Shown: piece after piece, positions 42,838 to 52,010 of the stretch
Numbering within the stretch: the first letter of the stretch is position 1
Layout of the letters: each line of letters starts with the position of its first letter
DNA from: an uncultured Bacteroides sp.
GTDB taxonomy: Bacteria > Bacteroidota > Bacteroidia > Bacteroidales > Bacteroidaceae
Length of the DNA: 64,000 nt
Assembly (NCBI GenBank): GCA_900553185.1
Contig: USCT01000001.1
Coordinates: 62,001 to 126,000, forward strand
Direction: 5' to 3'
The notes under the pieces: model-generated
What the model saw: the letters and a program-made list of their open reading frames with translations, nothing else
Databases searched by the model: none
What the model was told of the DNA's origin: nothing
Made by a program: the position numbers and the translations under genes

Positions 42838-44319
42838 TCAATGTATTAGTTGTGATATGATTGGTTCTACACTTCCGCTGATGAGGTGGCTTACCCAGTA
42901 AGGAGCCAGTCCCAGACCCGCTACGGCGATGATTAAGCAGATTACGGCAAAACGTTCGTCCCAGGTAGCGTCGGTCAGTTTCAGGTGTTCGGGATTGTGG
43001 CAGGTACCATAAAGGATCTTTCCTACTACGCGCAGGATGTAGACAGCCGTGATGACGATACTCATCGTAGCAATGACGGTACATGTACGGTGGAACAGGT
43101 CCGGATTCTGGTAAGAACCGACGAATACGGTCATTTCAGCCACAAATCCGCTCAGTCCCGGAAGACCAAGGTTGGCCAGACCGGCTATGACATAACCCAC
43201 CGACAGGAAAGGCATGATTTTCATCAGGCCGCTCAGTTGCCGGATGTCACGGGTATGTGTACGTCCGTAAATCATACCGATCAGGGCGAAGAACAGGGCA
43301 GTCATCAGTCCGTGGCTCAGCATTTGCAGGATGGCGCCGGTAGCACTTACACGCGTCATCATCAGCAAGGCAAACAGTACCAGTCCGCAGTGGCTTACGG
43401 AAGAATAGGCATTGATATATTTCAGGTCGGTCTGTACTACGGCGCTGAACGCTCCGTATACGACAGAGATGGTTGTCAGTACCAGGAAGAAATCTCCCCA
43501 GATGGCGGCACCGGTCGGCATCAGATACATGGCAATACGGAAACATCCGTAACCTCCCAGTTTCATCAGTACGCCGGCATGCAGCATGGATACGGCTGTT
43601 GGGGCTGAAGCATGACCGTCAGGACTCCAGGTATGGAACGGAAAGAGGGCTCCCAGTACACCGAATCCGAGGAAAACCATCGGGAAGAAAATGCGTTGCA
43701 TTTCGGTAGGAATCTTCTGCTGTACGATTTCCAGGATGTTCATGGTTTCGCCTCCGGCACCGTAATAGATTCCCAGAATGCCAATAAGCAGGAAGGCAGA
43801 ACCTCCCATCAGCATCAAGGTCAGCTTCATGGCCGCGTATTCCTTGCGGCCGCTTCCCCATACGCCGATAAGCAGGTACATCGGGATGAGGGCAACCTCA
43901 TAAAACATGAACATGGTAAAGAGGTCGGTAGAGATGAAGAAACCGAATACGCCCGTGCTCAGCAGGGTAAACCAGAGAAAGTATTCTTTGGTAAGCGGTT
44001 TCAGTTTCCAGGAAGCAAATGTTCCGGTAAAGACGATGATGGAACTCAGCAGCAGCATGACGACTGAAATACCGTCTACACCTACTGAATAACAGATATG
44101 CAGTGGAGCATACCAGCTGATACTGTCGGTAAAGAGCATTTCTTCGGTAGCACCTGCCTGACGAAGTCCGATATATGACACTGTGAGGTAAGCGGCCAGT
44201 ACCAGTAACAGAGAGGAGCCGGTTACCATCACACCTCTTACTTGGTTCACGTTCCGGGCTATCCAAAGTCCGAGCAACATAAGCAGAGGTATTAAAACGA
44301 ATAGACTCAATAGATTCAT
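42838..44319 (-). CDS. nuoM: NADH-quinone oxidoreductase subunit M
   Basis: A 493-residue antiporter-like subunit of complex I with about 14 helices. Visible core motifs are FYEVALIPMYLLIGVWG with the essential Glu, FPFHTWSPDGHASAPTAVS, and LKYINAYSSVSHCGLV. I start at the ATG at 44319 (MNLLSLFVLIP). The frame opens upstream at a TTG directly abutting the nuoL stop, which would add nine charged residues before the first helix. Confidence 0.95.
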   Translation of the reverse strand: MNLLSLFVLIPLLMLLGLWIARNVNQVRGVMVTGSSLLLVLAAYLTVSYIGLRQAGATEEMLFTDSISWYAPLHICYSVGVDGISVVMLLLSSIIVFTGTFASWKLKPLTKEYFLWFTLLSTGVFGFFISTDLFTMFMFYEVALIPMYLLIGVWGSGRKEYAAMKLTLMLMGGSAFLLIGILGIYYGAGGETMNILEIVQQKIPTEMQRIFFPMVFLGFGVLGALFPFHTWSPDGHASAPTAVSMLHAGVLMKLGGYGCFRIAMYLMPTGAAIWGDFFLVLTTISVVYGAFSAVVQTDLKYINAYSSVSHCGLVLFALLMMTRVSATGAILQMLSHGLMTALFFALIGMIYGRTHTRDIRQLSGLMKIMPFLSVGYVIAGLANLGLPGLSGFVAEMTVFVGSYQNPDLFHRTCTVIATMSIVITAVYILRVVGKILYGTCHNPEHLKLTDATWDERFAVICLIIAVAGLGLAPYWVSHLISGSVEPIISQLIH

Positions 44320-44346
44320 TGCTGTTTGTTTTTTTCTTTTCGACAA

Positions 44347-46236
44347 TTAGAACAATAGAAGGATCACTGTCAGCATGATGATACCTCCCAGGAACCATAA
44401 GGTGTAGGTCTGAATACGTCCGCTCTGGATAGGCTGTACCGTTTCGCCGGCAGCTTGCGTACACCAGGCCATGAAATTCATGAACTGGTCGATGACGTGA
44501 CGGTCGAACCAGGCCAGCGGGGTAGAAATGCAGCGGAAGATGATTTTCTTGGTAACAAACATCCAGACCTCGTCCATATAGAAACGCTTGTAGGCGGCAC
44601 GGTGCAGACCGCTGTAACGGCGGGCCAGCATGTCGGCGACAGGCTGTTGTTCGCGGGCATACATCCATGTAGCCAGTCCGATAGCGACCAGAGCCACTAC
44701 AATGCTGGTAATGGCTACCTGCATGTTGAGATGAATGTCATAGCTTTCACCGTTGGCCGAAACGAAATGTCCGAAAGGAATGAATCCGGCAACCAGTGTT
44801 ACTGCGGCCAGGAACATCAGCGGGAAGGTCATGTTCAACGGGCTTTCGTGGGGAATATGTTCGGCATGGAGTTCCTTGTTTTCCTTTCCCCAGAAGATAC
44901 AGTAGTAAAGACGGAACATGTAGAATGCCGTCATACCGGCAATGATTGTCATGACCCATCCGATGACCGGACTGAACTGGAAGCAGGCAGTCAGGATTTC
45001 ATCCTTTGAGAAAAAGCCGGAGAACGGAGGAATACCTGAAATGGCCAGGCAGGCTATCAGGAAAGTGATGTGGGTGACGGGCATGTATTTGTGCAGGCCA
45101 CCCATGGTCTCCATTTCGTTGCTGTGTACGGCATGAATGATGCAACCGGCTCCCAGGAACAGCAGTGCCTTGAACATGGCATGTGTGAACAGGTGGAACA
45201 TGCTGGCCATGTAACCCAGACCTCCTTGGTGCGGGTTCATGGAGGTACATACTCCCAAAGCTACCATCATGAATCCGATTTGTGAAATGGTAGAAAAGGC
45301 GAGCACACGGTTGATGTCACTCTGTGCACAGGCCACTGAAGCGGCATAAAATGCGGTAAACGCTCCGATGTAAGCTACCCAGTGGAGCACGCTTGGCGCA
45401 AAGCCGATAAAGAGCGGGAACATACGGGCTACCAGGTATACACCGGCTACAACCATGGTTGCCGCATGAATCAGGGCAGATACCGGAGTAGGGCCTTCCA
45501 TGGCGTCCGGCAGCCAGATGTGCAGCGGAAACATGGCACTTTTACCGGCACCACCTACGAACATCAGTCCCAGTGCCCAGGGAAGAACCATACCGGCTCT
45601 CATCAGCTGTTCCTCAGACGGAGTAAAGGTGAAGGTATGCATGTAGTAACCGTAAATCAGAATACCTATCAGGAAGCCCAGGTCGGCAAAACGGGTAACG
45701 ATGAATGCCTTCTTTGAGGCCAGAATGGCTTCAGGCTTGGTGTAATAGAATCCGATAAGCAGGTAAGAGGATACACCTACCAGTTCCCAGAATACGTACA
45801 TCTGGAAAATGTTGGTGGCTACTACCAGACCCAGCATGGAGAAGGTAAAAAGGCTCAGGAAAGCATAGTAGCGCTGGAATCCCTTTTCGCCTTTCATGTA
45901 GCCGAAAGAATAGATGTGTACCATCAGGCTGACGGTAGAAATGACGATTAGCATCATGACCGAAATGGAATCGAGCATGATTCCCATATCGATGTGAAGA
46001 GATTGTGTGAATGGCAGCCATTCGATGTTCCATGGAGTCAGTGTCGGATATACTCCTTCGGAAGTCCGTTCGGCTGTGAAATAGCTGAATGCCGTCAGGT
46101 AGCTCAGAATGGCCACAATGCCCAGAGAAAGGGTACCGATGGTTCCTGCTACACGATGGGGCATTTTCATGCCTGCCAGAGCCAGTATCAGAAAACTGAA
46201 GAATGGCAGCGCGAGTATCAGAATTGTATAGTCCAT
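44347..46236 (-). CDS. nuoL: NADH-quinone oxidoreductase subunit L
   Basis: A 629-residue subunit, the largest antiporter-like part of complex I, with about 16 helices and a C-terminal amphipathic helix that clamps the membrane arm. Motifs are FWELVGVSSYLLIGFY (proton-path Glu), KSAMFPLHIWLPDAMEGPTPVSALIHAATMV, and INRVLAFSTISQIGFM. It lies between nuoK and nuoM in the standard order, with a 26-base gap from nuoK. Confidence 0.97.
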   Translation of the reverse strand: MDYTILILALPFFSFLILALAGMKMPHRVAGTIGTLSLGIVAILSYLTAFSYFTAERTSEGVYPTLTPWNIEWLPFTQSLHIDMGIMLDSISVMMLIVISTVSLMVHIYSFGYMKGEKGFQRYYAFLSLFTFSMLGLVVATNIFQMYVFWELVGVSSYLLIGFYYTKPEAILASKKAFIVTRFADLGFLIGILIYGYYMHTFTFTPSEEQLMRAGMVLPWALGLMFVGGAGKSAMFPLHIWLPDAMEGPTPVSALIHAATMVVAGVYLVARMFPLFIGFAPSVLHWVAYIGAFTAFYAASVACAQSDINRVLAFSTISQIGFMMVALGVCTSMNPHQGGLGYMASMFHLFTHAMFKALLFLGAGCIIHAVHSNEMETMGGLHKYMPVTHITFLIACLAISGIPPFSGFFSKDEILTACFQFSPVIGWVMTIIAGMTAFYMFRLYYCIFWGKENKELHAEHIPHESPLNMTFPLMFLAAVTLVAGFIPFGHFVSANGESYDIHLNMQVAITSIVVALVAIGLATWMYAREQQPVADMLARRYSGLHRAAYKRFYMDEVWMFVTKKIIFRCISTPLAWFDRHVIDQFMNFMAWCTQAAGETVQPIQSGRIQTYTLWFLGGIIMLTVILLLF

Positions 46237-46262
46237 AAACTTTTTAATTAATCATTTGTCAA

Positions 46263-46580
46263 TTATCCTTTCAGGTCGGTGATGTCATCGGTAAGTATCT
46301 GCTTGATGTTGCGGTATACATTGATGATGATGGCAATGGCCACTGCTGTTTCGGCTGCGGCGATGGCTATGCCGAAAAGACTGAAGAAATGACCTTCCAG
46401 TTGGCCCGGAAAGAGGTAACGGTTGAATACTGCGAAGTTGATATTTGTCGCATTCAGCATCAGCTCAACCGAAATCAGCAAGGCCAGCAGGTTCTTGCGT
46501 GTGAAAAAACCGTAGATGCCACAGAACATCATGACGGTGCTGATCACTAGATAATGGATAACGTGTATTTCTATTTCCAT
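46263..46580 (-). CDS. nuoK: NADH-quinone oxidoreductase subunit K
   Basis: A 105-residue, three-helix membrane subunit. The conserved Glu residues of the proton path are present (ISVELMLNATNINF and AIAAAETAVAIAI). Normal length for the family. The 15-base gap to nuoJ shows tight operon packing. Confidence 0.96.
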   Translation of the reverse strand: MEIEIHVIHYLVISTVMMFCGIYGFFTRKNLLALLISVELMLNATNINFAVFNRYLFPGQLEGHFFSLFGIAIAAAETAVAIAIIINVYRNIKQILTDDITDLKG

Positions 46581-46595
46581 GATTCTTTTCTCCTT

Positions 46596-47111
46596 TTATT
46601 TTTCTTTGCGGGCTATCAGAATAGCTCCAATCATACAAGCCAGCAGCAGGACGCTGACAACCTCGAATGGAAGTACGAACTGGTATTTGTCGGTACCAAT
46701 CAGTGCATGGCCGATTTCCTGGACAGGCAATTCCTCGCCTTGTGGAATCAGATTCAGGGCAAATCCGTTGGTGAACAGCAGGAACAGTACCAGGCCTGCA
46801 CCGATAAGGGTTGTCAGCAGGACGCTGACCAGTTTTCCTTTTCCAATGCGGTACTTCATGTCTTTGTCCGACTGTGTCAACAGGATAGAGAAGACATACA
46901 ACACAACGATACCTCCGGCGTACACCATCAGCTGTACGGCACTGAGGAAGGTATATCCCAGAATACCATAGATTGCTCCCGTACCGAAAAGTACAAACAG
47001 CAGATAAGTAGCTGCCCGCAGGAGTTTACCGGTAGTTACAGCCAGTATTGAACTAACAATGATACAGACTGCTACGACATAAAATGCGATTTCTTGAAGT
47101 GTAATTCCCAT
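46596..47111 (-). CDS. nuoJ: NADH-quinone oxidoreductase subunit J
   Basis: A 171-residue membrane subunit with five helices. It contains the family stretch LFGTGAIYGILGYTFLSAVQLMVYAGGIVVLYVF, which includes the helix that bulges during turnover. It follows nuoI after nine bases. Confidence 0.94.
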   Translation of the reverse strand: MGITLQEIAFYVVAVCIIVSSILAVTTGKLLRAATYLLFVLFGTGAIYGILGYTFLSAVQLMVYAGGIVVLYVFSILLTQSDKDMKYRIGKGKLVSVLLTTLIGAGLVLFLLFTNGFALNLIPQGEELPVQEIGHALIGTDKYQFVLPFEVVSVLLLACMIGAILIARKEK

Positions 47112-47120
47112 AATCTTCTA

Positions 47121-47588
47121 TCATTTGGCGAGTGAAGACCCTTCGTGATTCAGTGTCAGCAGGAGTTTCTCTTTCTGGAAAACAGCATTTTCGAAATCGT
47201 TGCTGAACTGGATAGCATGATGTGGACATACGTTGACACAGATTTCACAGAACATGCATGACCCCAGGTTATACTCATATTTCACTAATACTTTCTTCTT
47301 TTTACCTTCTTCGTCTTCGCGGGTTTCGCTGGTAATGCGGATAGTTCCGTTCGGACAGTTCATCTGACAAAGCCCGCAGGCAACACAATGATGATGGTTC
47401 TCGGCGTCGTGTGGCATGACGAGCATGGCACGGTGGCGTTCGGGAATGTGAAGGGTGGTGTGGCGGTTTTCCGGATACTGCTCCGTCACTTTCTTCTGGC
47501 AGAACACTTTCATGGAAGTGCGCATGCCTACCAGCAGGCTCTTGACGCCACTGGCATATCCTTCGATATATTCTTTAAATGTACTCAT
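47121..47588 (-). CDS. nuoI: NADH-quinone oxidoreductase subunit I (two 4Fe-4S clusters)
   Basis: A 155-residue peripheral subunit carrying the last pair of iron-sulfur clusters before N2. The two ferredoxin motifs are CVACGLCQMNCP and CMFCEICVNVCP, spaced as in NuoI. Since the operon has no NADH module, this subunit could be close to the point where an alternative donor delivers electrons; that is inference from the gene set. Confidence 0.96.
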   Translation of the reverse strand: MSTFKEYIEGYASGVKSLLVGMRTSMKVFCQKKVTEQYPENRHTTLHIPERHRAMLVMPHDAENHHHCVACGLCQMNCPNGTIRITSETREDEEGKKKKVLVKYEYNLGSCMFCEICVNVCPHHAIQFSNDFENAVFQKEKLLLTLNHEGSSLAK

Positions 47589-47602
47589 GTGATTCAGTTG
47601 AT

Positions 47603-48691
47603 TTAAAATACGAGTCCGAAGACTTTACAGATAGTCATGAGCAGAAGTACAACCAGTGATACCGGCATCAGGTACTTCCATTCCAATGTTAAAACCTGAT
47701 CGATACGCAGACGGGGGAAAGTCCATCGGATCCACATGAGCAGAAATACGACCAGAAATGTTTTTCCAATAAACCAGATGAATCCCGGAATGTAATCCAT
47801 GATCTGGTTGAAACCTTCCAGACCGCTGATGTGCAACGGCATCCATCCTCCCAGAAAGAGGGTGGTGGCAATACCTGCCGTGATGAACAGGTTCAGATAT
47901 TCGGCCAGATAGAAGAATCCGAAGTGCATGCCGGAATATTCTGTATGGTAACCTGCTGTCAGCTCTTGTTCCGCTTCGGCCAGGTCGAACGGGCCTCGGT
48001 TGGCTTCGGCGTTTCCTGCAATGAGATAGATGATAAATGCGGCGATGGCAATGATATGTCCTTTAAAGATGTTCCAGCCATTGGCCTGATTGCTTACGAT
48101 GGTCTGGATATCCATGCTTCCACTTAATACGACCATTGTCAGTACGCAGATACCGATGGAAAGCTCGTAGCTGATAATCATGGCACCGCTTCGCACGGCA
48201 CCGATCAGTGTATATTTGCTGTTACTGCTCCATCCGGCCAGCAGGATACCCAGTACACCTATGGATGAAGCTGCCAGTACGAAGAATATACCGATATTCA
48301 TGTGCAGGATTTCGCCTCCTTTGTTCCATGGCAGACAGGAAAAAGTCAGGATGGAAGCCAGGATGACAAGGAAAGGTGCCAGATTATACAGGAAGTGATC
48401 GGCGTTTTTCAACGAAATGATTTCCTTGGTCAGGATTTTAATTACGTCGGCGGGAACCTGCAGCAAACCTCCCTTTCCACCTACACGGTTGGGGCCGATA
48501 CGGCATTGAAAGGCCGCACATACCTTACGTTCCATGTAAATCAGGATGATGGCGAGTACGGCATACATAATCATAATGAACACACCTACCACAATGCCTT
48601 CAAGGGTCAGTGCCAGCCACTCCGGCATCCATCCACATAACAGGGAGTGAATGCTCATCAGCAGCGGTTCGAGATTGTAGAAATCGTTCAT
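47603..48691 (-). CDS. nuoH: NADH-quinone oxidoreductase subunit H
   Basis: A 362-residue, eight- or nine-helix subunit that forms the quinone chamber with NuoB and NuoCD. Family stretches include YMERKVCAAFQCRIGPNRVG, GGLLQVPADVIKILTKE, NRGPFDLAEAEQELTAGYHTEYSG and WIRWTFPRLRIDQ. In many bacteria nuoG would lie just upstream; here nuoCD does, across a 101-base gap. Confidence 0.97.
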   Translation of the reverse strand: MNDFYNLEPLLMSIHSLLCGWMPEWLALTLEGIVVGVFIMIMYAVLAIILIYMERKVCAAFQCRIGPNRVGGKGGLLQVPADVIKILTKEIISLKNADHFLYNLAPFLVILASILTFSCLPWNKGGEILHMNIGIFFVLAASSIGVLGILLAGWSSNSKYTLIGAVRSGAMIISYELSIGICVLTMVVLSGSMDIQTIVSNQANGWNIFKGHIIAIAAFIIYLIAGNAEANRGPFDLAEAEQELTAGYHTEYSGMHFGFFYLAEYLNLFITAGIATTLFLGGWMPLHISGLEGFNQIMDYIPGFIWFIGKTFLVVFLLMWIRWTFPRLRIDQVLTLEWKYLMPVSLVVLLLMTICKVFGLVF

Positions 48692-48792
48692 ATTGCTTGT
48701 TTAATAATTAAAGATTAAGAATCAAAAACGGGATATATCTCAAGAAAATTCTGGAAAATCACGTCTTTAATCATTCATTATTCATTTCTTTT

Positions 48793-50415
48793 TTACCGGT
48801 CGATGTCAGGGATGACAAAGTCCAGTGTACCGCCGATGGCAATCAGGTCGGCAATCTTCTGTCCGCGGCAGACGGTATCCATGGCATGTACCAGGGGCAG
48901 ACCAGTCGACCGGTAGTGCAGACGGTAAGGTGTCTTGTCGCCATGGCTTTCCAGCATGACACAGAATTCTCCACGGCTCGTTTCGACAGAGCTGGAGAAG
49001 ACTCCTTCGGGCAATTTGATGATTGGTTTGGTCTTTACCTTGTATTCGCCTTCCGGAATGTTGTCTATCAGTTGCTCGATGATGTGGCAGGATTCCATGA
49101 TTTCATCCATACGTACCATGTAACGTGCAAAAGAGTCTCCTTCTGTGTAAGTAATTTCTTTGAAGTCGACCTTGTCGTACAAGGCATACGGGTGGTGCTT
49201 GCGTACGTCGTTGGCCCAGCCTGAGGCACGTCCGGTACCACCGGTACATCCTAAGGAAATGGCATCCTCTCTGGAAAGGATTCCTACTCCCTGCAGACGG
49301 GTACGGGCAATGACGTTTCCTGTGAATATATCGTGATAATCCTTGATGACGCTGCGTAAATGGGTAATGAATTCTTTTACCTTGGTGCAGAAGGTCGGGT
49401 GAATGTCAGCCTGTACGCCACCTATCATGTTATAGTTCTGAATCAGTCGGCCTCCCGTGGTTTCTTCGAAGATGTCCAGAATCATTTCACGCTCGCGGAA
49501 ACCGTAGAAGAAAGGTGTGAGTCCGCCCATATCCATGACCAGACAAGAATAGAACAGCAAGTGAGAATCGATACGTTGCAGCTCGTCCATAATGGTACGG
49601 ATGTACTGGGCACGTTCGGAAATTTCGATACCTGCCGCCTTTTCGATACACATACAGAGCGCGTGACGGTTCTGGTGTGCGCTCAGGTAATCCAAACGGT
49701 CGGTCAGTGCCAGTGTCTGTGGATAGGTCAGGCTTTCGTTCATTTTCTCGATTCCCCGGTGGATATATCCCAGAATGGGATCTACCTTGCAGATATTCTC
49801 ACCTTCCAGTGAAGTACGCATACGCAATACTCCGTGGGTAGAAGGGTGCTGCGGTCCGATATTGACCACGAAATCTTTCTGGTCGAATACAATGTTCTTT
49901 TTATCAGCGATGGTTCCGTCCGGCTGGAGAAAATATTCGTCGGTGATATCGGCATTGATTTCGTTCTCCATGTTCAACGGATTTGAATTCATGTCGTAGT
50001 CCTTGCGCATCGGATATCCTTTCCAGTCTTCGCGCAGGAAGATGCGTCGCATATCCGGATGGTTCAGGAAACGTATGCCGAAGAAATCGAATACCTCGCG
50101 TTCTTTGATGAGGGCTGTTTTCCACAGGTCGGAAACACTGGGAAGAAAAGCCTGTTCGCGGTCGGCGGTGAGAGTCTTTAACGTAATGCGTTGGTAAGTC
50201 CGGGTGGATTCCAGGTAATATAAGGCTCCGAGTCCGGCTTCTCCCCAGTCCATACCTACGATGTCACGCAAATAGTCCATCGGACTTTGCTCGTCGTGAT
50301 ACAGCGCTTCGGCTACCGTATGAAAGCTCTCCGGGCTGATGGTCACGATGGGTTCTCCCTGTTCTGAGACAACTGCATCGGGAGCCAGTTTTTTTATTTT
50401 TTCAATGAGTTCCAT
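48793..50415 (-). CDS. nuoCD: NADH-quinone oxidoreductase subunits C and D, fused
   Basis: A 540-residue fusion of the 30-kDa (NuoC, about 1-140; FFGIRFLNHPDMRRIFLREDWKGYP) and 49-kDa (NuoD, about 175-540; NIGPQHPSTHGVLRM, HRGIEKMNE, RLDYLSAH, VRKHHPYALYD) subunits. The 49-kDa part lines the quinone site with conserved His and Tyr. Such fusions are known in several phyla. It follows nuoB after two bases. Confidence 0.96.
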   Translation of the reverse strand: MELIEKIKKLAPDAVVSEQGEPIVTISPESFHTVAEALYHDEQSPMDYLRDIVGMDWGEAGLGALYYLESTRTYQRITLKTLTADREQAFLPSVSDLWKTALIKEREVFDFFGIRFLNHPDMRRIFLREDWKGYPMRKDYDMNSNPLNMENEINADITDEYFLQPDGTIADKKNIVFDQKDFVVNIGPQHPSTHGVLRMRTSLEGENICKVDPILGYIHRGIEKMNESLTYPQTLALTDRLDYLSAHQNRHALCMCIEKAAGIEISERAQYIRTIMDELQRIDSHLLFYSCLVMDMGGLTPFFYGFREREMILDIFEETTGGRLIQNYNMIGGVQADIHPTFCTKVKEFITHLRSVIKDYHDIFTGNVIARTRLQGVGILSREDAISLGCTGGTGRASGWANDVRKHHPYALYDKVDFKEITYTEGDSFARYMVRMDEIMESCHIIEQLIDNIPEGEYKVKTKPIIKLPEGVFSSSVETSRGEFCVMLESHGDKTPYRLHYRSTGLPLVHAMDTVCRGQKIADLIAIGGTLDFVIPDIDR

Positions 50416-50417
50416 GC

Positions 50418-51017
50418 TTATTTTTCTCCTTCTTCTTTGGGTTGCTTTTCCTGCCGGTTGACACCTCCCAGGAATTTCTCAACTTTGATTTTTCGCTGAA
50501 GCTGCATCATGCCATAATAAAAGGCTTCGGGTCTGGGAGGACATCCGGGGATAAAGACATCTACCGGAATAATCTTGTCGATACCGTTTACTACATGATA
50601 GGATTTTATGAACGGACCACCGCTGATGGTACATCCTCCTACGGCAATTACATATTTGGGTTCTGCCATCTGGTCATACAGACGTTTCAGTACAGGGGCC
50701 ATCTTATAGGTTATGGTACCTAAGACCATAATCATGTCGGCCTGACGCGGAGAGTTACGGGTTACTTCGAAACCAAAGCGGGCCATATCGTAACGGGCAG
50801 CTCCTAAGGCCATGAATTCTATGGCACAGCAGCTGGTACCAAAGGTCAATGACCACAGCGAATTGCTTCGTCCCCAGTTGATAAGTTCATCGACGGTTCC
50901 CAAAATCACTCCCGCACCGTTCATGTTCAGTTCACGAACCATATTCTCCAGGTAATCATTGTTCTTGAAGTCTTCGTACTCCATAGAACGAATTTTTGTA
51001 CGTTTTTTTAATTCCAT
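50418..51017 (-). CDS. nuoB: NADH-quinone oxidoreductase subunit B (cluster N2)
   Basis: A 199-residue subunit holding cluster N2, which reduces quinone. Cluster ligands are visible in FGTSCCAIEF, in VGGCTISGG and in FIPGCPPRPE. I start at the ATG at 51017, which overlaps the nuoA stop by ten bases. The frame stays open to 51236 inside nuoA, but that extension has no NuoB character. The C-terminus is Lys/Glu-rich. Confidence 0.96.
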   Translation of the reverse strand: MELKKRTKIRSMEYEDFKNNDYLENMVRELNMNGAGVILGTVDELINWGRSNSLWSLTFGTSCCAIEFMALGAARYDMARFGFEVTRNSPRQADMIMVLGTITYKMAPVLKRLYDQMAEPKYVIAVGGCTISGGPFIKSYHVVNGIDKIIPVDVFIPGCPPRPEAFYYGMMQLQRKIKVEKFLGGVNRQEKQPKEEGEK

Positions 51018-51358
51018 TCCAACGCTCCTTTCTTCCAGGCATAAGCCAGACCTAAAATCAGAATTCCCAGGAAAAAGGCAATTGATACCAATGCGTATGT
51101 ACCTACCTGGGTAACAACGACTGCCCATGGAAACAAGAATACAGTTTCGATGTCGAACATCAGGAACAGGATGGCAAACAGGTAATAGCCAGCCTTGAAC
51201 TGTACCCATGATTCCCCTCGTGTGGGAATACCACATTCATACGGCTCTCCTTTCTGTGGATTGAAAGACCGCGGGGCAATCAGGTGTGCGATTGTCATGG
51301 CGGCTACAACCAAGGCTATTGCCGTAAGAATAACAACAATGAGAAATGTAAAGAACAT
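51008..51358 (-). CDS. nuoA: NADH-quinone oxidoreductase subunit A
   Basis: A 116-residue, three-helix membrane subunit and the first gene of the nuo operon. Family motifs are NPQKGEPYECGIPTRG, with the loop Cys that reacts in the quinone chamber, and LFDIETVFLFPWA with the conserved acidic pair. No clear TAnnTTTG promoter was found immediately upstream; a small hairpin (51435-51456) lies in the gap. Confidence 0.96.
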   Translation of the reverse strand: MFFTFLIVVILTAIALVVAAMTIAHLIAPRSFNPQKGEPYECGIPTRGESWVQFKAGYYLFAILFLMFDIETVFLFPWAVVVTQVGTYALVSIAFFLGILILGLAYAWKKGALEWN

Positions 51359-51434
51359 ATATATAAGAATTTGTAATGAAACAACAGAAAGATTCAGAAC
51401 CCAGCTTTTTAAAACAAGGTCCTGTATATCCTAT

Positions 51435-51456
51435 GTAACTTATTTCTGCAAGTTAC
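51435..51456 (-). terminator. Small hairpin between the secreted-protein gene and nuoA
   Basis: GTAACTT (51435-51441) pairs with AAGTTAC (51450-51456), seven bp. No U-run follows on the minus strand, so termination is doubtful. Confidence 0.3.
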
Positions 51457-51482
51457 GTGAATAAGAAAAAAGAATGAGTCAG

Positions 51483-51887
51483 TTAGAGGAGAAGTCTTTT
51501 CAAACCATATATATAATAATCTGTGGATCTCTTGAAGAGATGATGTCTCCACATGTAATTGATGTTTTGAATATTATATAAAGGCGATTTAATGGATAGA
51601 GTCGCTTCTCTATATATATAGGTGAATAATTTCCCTCCCGAAGCATCCGATAATGCAGAAGACATGGTTTGTGGATAGGCTATCTGATTGCTGTATAAAT
51701 GGCGGATGGTTTTGTCTAATGCTACATCGCTCGTTTCCTGAATGTATTCTTTTCGTTGGTTGTTGAGAATCTGCTCATCGGCCATTTCATGGGAGGACAC
51801 GTGATTCAAGGTATGTATTTCCTTCCCTGTCAGCATACATGACAGGAATATCAACACCAGTATGATACCTTTCTCACGAATTTTCAT
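51483..51887 (-). CDS. Small secreted or membrane-anchored protein, unknown
   Basis: A 134-residue protein I do not recognise. It opens with a signal-like segment (MKIREKGIILVLIFLSCMLTG); the Cys near residue 18 might be a lipobox (FLSC). The rest is polar, with several Tyr and Asn and a basic C-terminus (HHLFKRSTDYYIYGLKRLLL). I choose the ATG at 51887 because a perfect -7 motif (51909-51916) covers the upstream alternative start at 51911. It lies between trkA and nuoA, where many relatives might carry trkH. Confidence 0.55.
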   Translation of the reverse strand: MKIREKGIILVLIFLSCMLTGKEIHTLNHVSSHEMADEQILNNQRKEYIQETSDVALDKTIRHLYSNQIAYPQTMSSALSDASGGKLFTYIYREATLSIKSPLYNIQNINYMWRHHLFKRSTDYYIYGLKRLLL

Positions 51888-51908
51888 AAACGCCTTTTTT
51901 TGTGCCCG

Positions 51909-51916
51909 CAAAGTTA
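51909..51916 (-). promoter_or_regulatory. -7 element for the small secreted-protein gene
   Basis: Minus-strand TAACTTTG fits TAnnTTTG. A TTTG at 51940-51943 is 23 bases further up, slightly wider than usual. Confidence 0.5.
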
Positions 51917-51950
51917 GTCATTTATTTTGACTCATAAATCAAAATAAATA

Positions 51951-52002
51951 AAAAAATGCAAAGTAAAAGCCCTTATTTTGTTAAGTCTACTTTGCATTTT
52001 TG
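51951..52002 (-). terminator. Terminator of trkA
   Basis: A perfect 13-bp stem AAAATGCAAAGTA/TACTTTGCATTTT (51953-51965, 51988-52000). A U-run on the minus strand comes from the A-run on the left. Confidence 0.85.
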
Positions 52003-52010
52003 ATTTCTTT

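Noticed and set aside
43898..44668. A 256-codon minus-strand frame across the nuoL-nuoM junction
   Set aside because: It is out of frame with two well-supported nuo genes and has an Arg/Cys/His-rich shadow composition.
50418..51236. A long nuoB frame of 272 codons
   Set aside because: The first 73 codons lie inside nuoA and lack NuoB character; the ATG at 51017 gives a normal-length subunit.
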